Shown here piece by piece: positions 36,029-45,389 of a stretch of 64,000 nt of DNA. The translations under genes were made by a program, and so were the position numbers. The DNA is from Obelidium mucronatum (lineage: Eukaryota; Chytridiomycota; Chytridiomycetes; Chytridiales; Chytriomycetaceae), in contig JAIVFH010000010.1 of NCBI GenBank assembly GCA_025765595.1, positions 460,685-524,684 of the forward strand. Direction: 5' to 3'. Position 1 is the stretch's first letter; every line of letters begins with the position of its first letter. The notes under the pieces were generated by a model. That model did not search any database, had not been told where the DNA came from, and worked only from the letters and a program-made list of their open reading frames with translations.

Positions 36029-38090
36029 ATGCTCCTTTCCGCCGTCGCTGTCACAGTCGCAAGTGCGCTCGCCGTTGTTCAGGCAGCCCCAGCTCCACGA
36101 GCTTCAAGCAACAAGATCATTGGCTACCACCGTAGGTTTCACCCGTTGTATCAATCGATCATACTAAAATGTATTACAGAATCGTGGTATTTCTATGACA
36201 ATCCCAGCGGTGCTCCATTCCAATGTAAGCGAGACTTCCAAAAATGGATTAAGTACTCATTGATTTCATTTGCAGTCACCTCGGAGATTGCCAGTCGCTA
36301 CACTCACATTAACTATGCGTTTGCCACCATTTCGTACCACAAACCAACTGATCAGGTGATATTGAGCTTTTGGGAAATACTTCGACGGAGCAATTACTCA
36401 AAATTCATATCAGTACTATGTTGGATTTACTGATGCATACGCCGATTACCAAGCTCTTGTTGGAACTACTACTGCTGAATGCATTCCAATCCCAGCCGCT
36501 CAACAGTGTACTGGAGGAAAAGTTGCGATGGTTCCTTATATCGGAGCCAGTGGAGCCTGCCCCAGCACCTCCTGCTACAATCCATCCGGAGTTCCCGGAT
36601 CTCCTCGTGTTCCTCAGTGTGAAGCTGTATTGGATGCCAACGCAATCCAAACCGACGCTAATGGAAACCCAATCATTTGCGGAAACTACGCGTATGTCTT
36701 AAACAAAGTTAAGAAGGCCAACCCCAACTTGAAATTCCTGATCTCCATCGGTGGTTGGTATGATTCCAACTTGTTCTCTGCTGCAACCGAGGCAAAGTAC
36801 ATCGACAAGTTCGTCACTTCCATCGTCAAGTTTGTCCAATTCTTCAAATTCGACGGTGTCGACTTTGATTGGGAATACCCTGGATGGGAGCACGGAAACG
36901 AAGCCCCGGTCCCGGGAGGTCCTCCAGGAACCGGCACAGCTGAAGACATGACAGACTGTGATAAGGCTACTTGCGCTTATCCTGGTCGCAAGAATGATAT
37001 GGCAAAATTCAACGCTTTGGTTTCAAAGGTTCGTGCCGCTTTGGGAAGCAGCTCCTTGATTTCTATGGCTGCCCCAGCTGGTTACGACAAGATGAACAAG
37101 TTAGATATCAAGACCATTTGCCAGAACTTGGACTTTATCAGTTAAGACACCCACGCTGTTATTTTCTGTTAATCTACTCTTGTTTTCTTGCTAACTCGTA
37201 CAATTAGACATCATGACATACTGACATTCACGGAGAATGGGAAACCAACACTAACCACCAAGCTCCTTTGTACGACAACACACCACCACAATACCAATAC
37301 ACGAACGGTGTTCCTCAAACTTCAGGTAGACTTTGCCTGTCAATTACTGGATCTAACTACGGATGCCCAGCTAGCCAAATTGTCGTTGGTGTTCCATTTT
37401 ACGCTCACGCTTGGACGGCTGCTGACAATGGCACTCACGGTCTGTACCAGCCTGGAACCGCATCGACAAACACCAAGCTCAACTACATCAACCTTGCCGC
37501 TGATTCGTCCATCACCACCTACTGGGATGCTGCATTCGCAAGCCAGTTATGGATACTCTACCTCACAAAAGACATTCTACTCTTTCGACACACCACAAGC
37601 CATTTCTACCAAGGTTGGTTACGGATCTCAAAAGGGTCTCGGTGGATTTATGGTCTGGCCAATCGATGGTGACAGCGCCAGCAACACCTTGTTGAAGGCA
37701 TTGACTGGTCCAGGAATTATCCCACCACCACCACCATCGTCCAGCACTGGCGCCACAAAGACTACAACAACCACAACTACAACTACCAATGCACCAAGCT
37801 CGACAACCACAACTACCACAACAACTAAAGCACCATCCACCACTACTACCACCACTACCACCACAAAGGCTCCAACTTCAACCACCAAGGCTGGAACCAC
37901 TTCCAAGACCACCACTTCCAAGACCACCACTACCACCACCACCACCACAAAAAAGACTGCAACCACAACTACAGCATCAGGCGGTCCAGTTGTCGGACAA
38001 CCATGTACTCAAGGAGCTCAACAATGCTCCGCTGGAACCATGTACTACTGCCAAGGAAGCAAGTGGATCGTTTGGTACGTTGGATGTTAA
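36029..38090 (+). CDS. secreted GH18 chitinase 3 with Cys module; several one-base insertions
   Basis: Close paralog of chitinase 2. Signal peptide from MLLSAVAVTVASALAVVQA; FDGVDFDWEYPG; Pro/Thr linker; C-terminal GQPC, QCSAGTMYYCQGSKWIVWYV module. It lacks the CBM5/12-like module present in chitinase 2. An extra intron (gtgata to atatcag, about 36356-36409) splits the GFTDAYADYQ region. Compared with chitinase 2 there are extra bases at the last intron donor (GTTAAG for GTAAG, 37143), in MTYD (37215), three between 37325 and 37360, and near 37536. Barrel strands before and after follow the family. Either a decaying copy or uncorrected insertion errors. Confidence 0.88.
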
Positions 38091-38353
38091 GGGAAAGACT
38101 GGAAACTATTGGTTTTGAGAAGAAATTATACTATGAGTCTAAAGAATAAAACAGTGCGTTCCATTATAGTTCAATGTGGTATTTCGCTTGCATGAGAATT
38201 CCGCTTCGGCGAATGGGCAATAGTGGCGTATGTAAGCCACCCAATTTATGTACCGCAAGTCCCCACGATATTCCAAGAGTGACTTGACCACTTTACCAGC
38301 AGTTAAATACTTAAAGAAAAAAAGGCTTGACCGTCAATCCAAATTCGAAACAA

Positions 38354-39380
38354 ATGGCATGCAGAACTACTCTCAAGTCTTCCTCCAACAGCACCAGCTG
38401 GTATCGACGTCTCAGCCCTCTTGGCCAAGTTTCAAAGCGACAAAGATACTAAACAGAATGGACAATCTCAATCGACAAGACCGGCCTCAACAGCACCGTC
38501 TTTATTGCAAAGGCATCCAATGGTACTGGGATCGTTATCAAGAACTCTACAAACCCTTACTCTCACAAAGCTGTCCTTCGAGAACAAGAAAAGTTCAAGG
38601 CCCTTGAAGCCATCAGCCCATCCTTCCCGATCCCTCACTCGCTAGGATACCTGATTGATGAAACGAGTACACCACACCACCAAGTGCTTGGCTTGTTGAG
38701 CGGTGTGAATGGAGTAGAAGCGATTAAGCAGTGTCGAGACCGAGAGGATCGAATGAATCCTTGTTTCAGTTTTTGCGAATGCTGTCAAGGAGATTCACAC
38801 GAAATGGAGACCAAAAGGGTTCCCGCTTCTTCGATTGGAGAAATTCCAGGATGAAGTGAATTTGGATACGGTTTCCAATTCGAAAGAGTGGTTGGCGGCT
38901 GTTATGGAGAAGGAATATAACCCAAACATCTTGGAGCGAGCGCAGGAAATGGTGGAGAAGGGGGATGAGAAGGAGCGGGAGAAGGGGCAAGAGAACTTGG
39001 AGTGGATGCAAAACGTGAACAATGTGTTGGCTTTGCCGTTGACGGACGAGTTTTGGACACACAACGAGCTTGTTTTCCTTCATGGTGATTGTATGATTCC
39101 AAACTTTCTATTTGCGCGCGATGAGGAAAATGGCAAATGGAGAGTCAGTGGAGTTTTGGATTTGGGAGACAGTGGGTATGGTGACCGGCGATATGATGTT
39201 GGTGCTGCCTTATGGAGTGTTGGGCACTACGTCAAAGAACACTGCGGCGAAAAAGATGCTAAGCAGGGTGGTGTTGATGCAGAAGAATTCTTCCTAAAGG
39301 AATACGGTATTGAAAGAGATGAAAAGGATCTTTTCATGGATGTGTATGAGTTGTACGACTTTTATTCGTCCGAAGAATAA
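38354..39380 (+). CDS. APH-like phosphotransferase, frame broken
   Basis: Aminoglycoside-phosphotransferase/protein-kinase-like fold. The ATP-loop side reads STVFIAKASNGTGIVIKNS and VLREQEKFKALEAI. The catalytic part reads LVFLHGDCMIPNFLF (HGDxxxxN brackets catalytic Asp and metal-binding Asn), then VSGVLDLGDSGYGDRRYDVG, the DxG/D metal loop of APH(3')-type enzymes. Three one-base shifts are needed (near 38400, 38466 and 38757). No introns are apparent, and the closest motif match I know is to bacterial APH(3') enzymes, so a bacterial origin is possible. Substrate unknown; the family also has non-antibiotic roles. The gene's stop is 6 bp from the stop of the inhibitor-2 gene. Confidence 0.75.
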
Positions 39381-39386
39381 ATAACT

Positions 39387-40325
39387 TCAAGAATCCGACT
39401 CTTCATCTTCTTGGTAATCTTCGACTTCCAGTTCGTTTTCTTGGTCGTTTTGCATTGATGCGGGACTCTCTTCCTCCTCTGCATCCTCAGCCTCCATCTT
39501 TCGACGCGCCTCAGCGAGCTTTTCCTTCATATTATAATGTTGCGACCGTAATTTCTCAAACTTCAAATGTTTTTCGTATTCTGTCCAAATGGATCAGCCA
39601 TCGTCAAGGAAGACACTAACGCTTGTACAAACCTTCGGGTGTCATATCTTTATGTCCTCCTTTTCCATCTTCATTATCGTCATCCCATTCTCCTTTTGCA
39701 ATAAATGCATGATGATGTTCATGATGATTTCCGTCGGAAGCCTTTCCATTACTTGTATTGCTGTGGATGCTTTCCGTATCGCTTGTGAGCATGAATGATG
39801 ATCCCGATGATGATGAAGTACTTTGTTGAATTTGAACGTATTCCAGAGCGCTATTCAATTGCATTGGAGGAATTTCACCTTACGCAATGTTGAAGTTGTT
39901 GAATACAAAGCTCACGAAAAAGGAAAAGAGTAAAAAATACCTGAATGTCCCGTTATTTCGTCTGTACTCATATTATAATGAATAAACGGCGTTTTTGGCT
40001 CTGTAATCTTCATTGTGCTATTTTTCTGTGCTTCCGTGATCATTAAGTTGTCCTCTATGCGCCATAAAACGACATCCGAGCAACAGGATAACAGATTTAG
40101 ATGACATGAATTCAGTCGAGACCGTGGTATTTTTGTTGCGCCTCTTACCATCCCATCGGATCCTGTCAGTGGTTGTTTGTGGTGTTGAACGGAAGATCTC
40201 TTGTTACGCAACGACATATCAGCTTACTTTGCCGCTGCTTGATCGGCATGTTGACTATAGTCTGAGAGAGCTTGGTGCTGTGGCTTCAAGATGCCCTTCT
40301 TTGGCGGTGGCAGTGAGGCGCTCAT
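39387..40325 (-). CDS. GLC8: protein phosphatase 1 inhibitor-2 (IPP2/GLC8)
   Basis: Regulator of protein phosphatase 1. Five exons: 40325-40228, 40162-40149, 40054-39941, 39878-39621 and 39580-39387, giving 225 residues in frame. All three PP1-contact regions are present: KKGILKP near the N-terminus, KIRWDEDNLMIT with MKITEPKTPFIHYN in the middle, and FEKLRSQHYNMKEKLAEARR near the acidic C-terminus. Exon 2 is a 14-nt microexon encoding IRWD; without it the conserved motif is lost. Between the motifs lies a Ser/His/Asp-rich linker. Convergent with the phosphotransferase gene and 19 bp downstream of the next minus-strand gene. Confidence 0.95.
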
Positions 40326-40344
40326 TTTATTTTATTCAGTTGTG

Positions 40345-41672
40345 TCAAAACTTCAAAACCGCCAGTGTAAAAACACAGCTCAAGTCTTCGTTCTTTGTCA
40401 AATCACAGAGCATCAAGCGATTTAGAAGGGTCAATTCGCGTGGAATAGGCCCGAACAATGCATTTTGCTGGAGCTCCAGCTTGGTTAAATTCCTCATTTG
40501 ACCAATTTCTGGTGGGATCGAGCCTTCCAAAAGGTTGTTTGCAAGAGATAAATCCCTCAAGTTTCGCAGGGAAAACAACTCGACAGGAATTGGTCCAGAC
40601 AATGAATTTTGGGTCAATCTGAGTACCTCCAACTGTTGAAGCGAACCAATTTCTTTTGGAATCCGTCCAGAGAGTTTGTTATGTTGTAGATTTAATACAG
40701 TCAGTTGAGTAAGGTTTCCGATTTCTCGGGGAATGGAGCCCTGAAGTTTGTTGAGCTCAAGACTAAAATGCTTCAGGTTTAACAACTTCCCAACGGCAGT
40801 AGGAATTTCTCCCTTTGATTGTACTATTGTAAACTTCCAAGTACTCAAGCTTCATCAGCGAAAAGAGAGCTTCAGGCAGACGGGCATTCCAAAACGCTCG
40901 TTCTAATAGAGAGTTCTTGCAGATTCTCAAGAGATTGAATCCCAGCTTGCAAAATCTTGGCCCGATGCGCTCCATTCAACTTCAACCGTGTCAAACTCTT
41001 GTATTCAAAGAGAATTTCCAAATGCTCCAACCGCATCTTTGAACAATCCCATTCAATCTGCGTCAAATTCGGAGAATAATCTTGAATATAAAGAATTTGA
41101 TGGAGTCTTGGAGCGCTGGAAAACAGACTCATTTCAAACTCTGATGGTGCGATACTTTTCTTTCTGGTGGAAACAGTCGCGAAACGTGCAAGATTCATGT
41201 GTACAAAGGATCGAGCTGATATTACGATATTTGACATTCGAGTCAAGGATTTCAGTGGTTTCACGGTTGATGGGTGAAGGTATGAGTAGATGTGTTCAAG
41301 AATGTCAAAGGGGAGCTCAGCGAAACCAGTAATAGTTGCTCTTGTCGCATTTAGTGTGACTGCTTCTTTTGATGGGGTTACTGGTTTCAGCTTTGAAGGA
41401 GGAGATTGAACTTGCGTTGGTGCAGGCTTAAAGGTGGATGGAACACTTAGTGTTTTAACAGACACTGCAGTTTGATGAGCTGCATTAGAAGTGATAACTG
41501 GGGAATGAGCTGAAGATGCTGCATTGGGCGAGATGCCCAGCTGGTCCTTGATGAGTTTCAGATCCGAAGCAAAGAGTTCTTGATTTCTGTTCGAAACCGC
41601 AAGCTGCTTTTGGATGTCTAATAATAGTTCCCATGATTGTTGCAAGAGACGCCGTGCTGTCTGAAGCAGCAT
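40345..41672 (-). CDS. F-box LRR protein 2
   Basis: First ATG at 41672 (MLLQTARRLLQQSWELLLDI). A coiled-coil-like and Ser/Pro-rich N-terminus is followed by an F-box (FAELPFDILEHIYSYLHPST..LKSLTRMSN). LRR units follow in the C-terminal half: EIPTAVGKLLNLKHFSLELN, LQGSIPREIGNLTQL, LSGRIPKEIGSLQQL, LEGSIPPEIGQMRNL. Two one-base shifts, near 40875 (AATGCCCG) and 40812 (AAGGGAGAAA), separate the F-box part from the LRRs. Probably an SCF-type substrate receptor by analogy; partner unknown. Same family as 27935 and 44335. Confidence 0.75.
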
Positions 41673-41928
41673 GATGGTGGCAGCGGTGATGTTGGTGGAG
41701 TTGACCAATAAGAACTCTCGTCACTGGATGGCTTCCGCTTTGAATTCCAAACAAAGAACCAGATGACCACATTGATGCTTTTGGATTCTGTCTTCTATCT
41801 GGTTTTTTTTTGAATCTTTTTTTTTTTAATTGGGTCGACCCAATCAATTCACTCATAGAAACGACCAACTTTTTTTATTTACAGAGCACATCGTCTTCCA
41901 GCCTCAATAGCAAATCCATGAACATCCT

Positions 41929-44301
41929 CTACATCCTCTCGCGACAACCCAGCCTCACTCCACTCAACCGCATCAACACCAGCAACAGCCGGCGCCCCAG
42001 CCCGTCCCCTCCAAAGAATCCCTCAACGTCTTCAAAATAAGATAAACTCGTCGATGCGACCACTCTGATTCCAAACACCGAATCAAAGCATCCAGGGGTT
42101 CCCCGTTTCGCCTCCGCCTCCCAAAGAACTCGAGCAGCTCCCATCAACGCGTGTACAGGAAACACGCCAGATTCCTTGAATCGAGACAAGGAAGGATAAG
42201 AGTTCTGCGAATGTACGTGATTTGACGGAAGTGAGTGGTGATTGCCAATACCATTGCATCCACGGCTTTTGATGATGAAGGCTATTGACGATGAGAATGC
42301 AGTTGTTTGGCAAGACTTTGTAATCCAGAAAGATTTTGTGGCATGTTTCCAAAATACTCTCTTTTGAAGCCATTTTGCTGTTGTTGCTGTACGCTGAAAT
42401 CAGAGTCCCAATAGCAGCTTCCATTGACGTTACATCGAGTGTAAGTGTTTCTGACGAGTGCTTGGAAACAAGGGCAGAAGAACTGCGGAGTAGAGTGCGT
42501 GTCCTGGTCCAAATGGCGAAGGTTCTCAGAGTGCCTGCTGGACACTTGAGAAATGAACTGTTGAACGAGTGGGATGTAGACCGAAAGAATTCCTGTGGCC
42601 ACTACGGAGTAAAACCTTGAGAGATTCGTACGCAGAATCCAATGACTCGCTGTTATTGTCTTTGCTGCTGGTGTTGCTGTTGCTGATGAAAGCTGTAATC
42701 ACATTTTGGTGAAGCATTGGTTGGATAGGCACAACGCCAAAGACGGCCACCATTTCGCTATATTTTTCCTCCAGGACACGCATCCAATTACGAGAGCCAC
42801 TACCACCATTAGTGACTTGCTTTGCCACAGTGTAAACAACAGCAGAATACGCCGACAAATTTGATTTGTGCTGGAACTCATGCTTCATCCGCTCCAACAA
42901 CATCAATGCGGTGTCCAAAAGCTTGGGATCTTGCAGATCCACGAAACGGCAACACATGGCGATCATGATTCGATATGAATGTGCATTTAGAAGATCCGAA
43001 GAATAGGTTCCAGCGGTGGATACGTTATCAAGCTCCTTCTCGAGGTTGAAAATCTTGAATGCTTGAGGGATAAACCGAGCGTCCCGCGATATGGCGTCAA
43101 GCATCCGGTTTCTCACGCAATCATGATCCTACTGCCAAGAGCCTCGAAACACGAGGATCCGTTTCGTACAAGGTAACGATACGATCCACCTGGTTCAACT
43201 TCTCCAACGCGAAAATCACTGCCAAGTAGCAGGCAGAAAGCCGCTGCGGCGGCGGCGATGATAGCGAAGATATTGGAAATGATGATTGAAGCTCTTCAAA
43301 TAGGTCAACTACGTGTCGGTAACCTACCTCTTCGTAGATGCGCATTCATTTGGATTTCATATATTGCTGCAGAGAGTCGTATGTGGCGGTCCTTCATTTC
43401 ATTGAAAAGAACGGTCGATTGTTTCCAACTGGTTCGTATCGAGGATAGTAACGCAGCATTGGGAGGTAAGTTGCTGCAATAGGCGCCGCTGAAGACAATG
43501 ATTTCGTTACAGGGCTTTTGAAACGACGAATCCGAAGCCCCAGGTGGTAAAGACAACTGAAGACACCATTGAAGATTCCCGCAACATATCAAACAAGGCA
43601 ACAGCCGCCGGATAATCCTTCTTCGCCAACGTAACTCTCAAAAGACAGTTCCATACGTATATATGGGGAACGAGAAGCATACTCTTGATCCTTGAAACAA
43701 GTGCCCGGAGCTTTGACAAATCCTTTTGTCGTTCATAGACTTCAGCTAGTGCGATAAATTCCTCCATTCGAGCACTTGAGCCCAGTCTATCCACGATTTT
43801 ATCGAGAAGCATGGCTTTGGAGGAGAGATCAGTGGCTTCGGTGGCTGTTGTGGTTGAGATTGATTTGAATAGAAAGTGGTGCGAGACGATTGACATGCTG
43901 ACTTTATCCAGCATGGAGTCCAAGAGCACAGAGTAGTCGTCCCATGCAGTGTCTGCTTTGTTTTTGTGTTGCAGCTGGAAGAAAGGGGTTTTCAACACAG
44001 TTGTTGGGTATGTGTGGGAAAGTGTTGAATGACTCACCTTGGACTCGAACTGGATTCGTAACTTATCGAAAAGAACATCATCACGTGCCATAATATCAAG
44101 CACTTTGATGCCAGATGCAGGATCTGTAGCCGCAGTAGCAACCAGAGGAGGTTTTAGCGGGGTGGCTCTGTGTGTTTGTGGTTCCGTTGGCGCCGCCTGT
44201 GGCTGTCTCATCCCGATCGCCTCGAGAATACTTGCGCTAAGACTCTTGGCTTTACTTGCACTGTGTTGACATCGTCGTCCAAGTGTTCCTCTTTGAAACA
44301 T
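41929..44301 (-). CDS. PPR-like (pentatricopeptide) protein, probably mitochondrial
   Basis: The N-terminus from ATG 44301 (MFQRGTLGRRCQHSASKAKS) is basic and Ser/Arg-rich like a mitochondrial presequence. Helical pairs follow in PPR style: FIALAEVYERQKDLSKLRAL, VWNCLLRVTLAKKDYPAAVA, STVLFNEMKDRHIRLSAAIY, YLAVIFALEKLNQVDRIVTL, NAHSYRIMIAMCCRFVDLQD. An intron (gtaacg to gaaccag, about 43442-43530) is well supported by frame. At least three one-base shifts occur (near 43325, 43130 and 42540), plus an intron near 43985-44035. PPR proteins bind organellar RNA; the target cannot be inferred. The C-terminal end is approximate. Confidence 0.65.
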
Positions 44302-44334
44302 GAGTACTTTTTTTTTCTTTACACTCAACCAGAA

Positions 44335-45240
44335 ATGAAGTTGCCACCTGAACTCACTGCTGAAATACTGAGTTGGGTTGATCCAATTTCCGTCGTCTTT
44401 CTGAGAGCAGTTTCGCGCAGATTCAACGAGTGCACAGCGTCAGTGTCGTTTGCAACACTCAATCTCAGCAGGACAATCACAAGCGTGAGTGCGATGGACA
44501 CCAAAGAAACGACCATTTTTCACGTGGACGATGCATTGCTGTTTTATGGTCCACCGGCTTATAAAATAGCGGCTGCGCGATGGAAGGCTCAGCTGTTGGA
44601 ATCCACTAACGTTAGCTTCTACTCAATGATGGCAGGATCGAATCATCTGATTGGCACGTCGATCCCAACTGCTATTGGCGAGCTCAAGATATTGACTTTG
44701 TTGGATCTTGGATACTGTGGTTTAGCTGGGCTGAAATACCACGTGAAGTTACTCTCTTGGTTCACTTGCATGTGCTGAGACTCTGTGGAAACAAACTGAC
44801 TGGGAATATACCTTCTTGTATTGGAAACTGTCGAGACCTACGGGCGCTCAATCTGGCGTCGAATCAACTGTCTGGGACTCTTCCGCCGTCGCTGGGTACA
44901 CTTTACTCACTGAAGCACTTGATCCTCTCCGAGAATAACTTGTCTGGCGAGATTCCGAATGAGTTCATGCGCTTGAAAGAGCTTCAAGACTTGTTTTTGG
45001 GAAAGAATCAGTTGTCGGGTCGACTCGAGGAGCGTATTTTCAGAGATATGAAGTGCTTTGAGCTGGGTTTCGTTGAGTGATAATCAATTCACAGGAGTGA
45101 TTCCAGATGCATTCGGAAACTTGGAGAACTTGCAGTATTTGCGGGTCAAAGGGAATAGATTGCATGGACCTGTTTCGCCTTTGATTTCAGAAATGATTCG
45201 GTCGAAGCGATGTGATATTAGTACAGAGCTTTTGCAGTAA
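44335..45240 (+). CDS. F-box LRR protein 3
   Basis: Begins with an F-box directly: KLPPELTAEILSWVDPISVV, LRAVSRRFNE. A linker of about 90 residues leads to plant-type LRRs: SIPTAIGELKILTLLDLGYC, NKLTGNIPSCIGNCRDL, NQLSGTLPPSLGTLYSL, NNLSGEIPNEFMRLKEL, NQFTGVIPDAFGNLENL. Two one-base shifts, near 44732 (GGGCTGAAAT) and 45057 (GTGCTTTGAG), break the LRR run. It starts 33 bp from the start of the divergent PPR-like gene. Confidence 0.75.
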
Positions 45241-45321
45241 AGTAAAATAATAAGGAATCTTTTAATAAATGTAATATACCGCCAGGCCTTTGATGGAAAT
45301 GAAGGTAAAATGAAAGAATAT

Positions 45322-45354
45322 ACCGCCTTCGGCGGTTACGTCGCCTACGGCGGT
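45322..45354. repeat. two GC-rich triloop palindromes
   Basis: ACCGCC-TTC-GGCGGT and CGCC-TAC-GGCG in tandem, just upstream of the RPN3 reading frame. They are the same kind of element as the array in the RPN3 intron at 46693-46984. Confidence 0.7.
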
Positions 45355-45389
45355 CAGTGGTTCACAAGTGGATTTGTCTTAAATTTGAA

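Noticed and set aside
37628..37966. Val-rich minus-strand ORF
   Set aside because: Reverse complement of the ACC/ACT codons of the Thr-rich linker in chitinase 3.
43507..43560. Frameshift at the end of the first PPR open frame
   Set aside because: A GTAACG donor and GAACCAG acceptor join the frames exactly (phase 2), so this is an intron.
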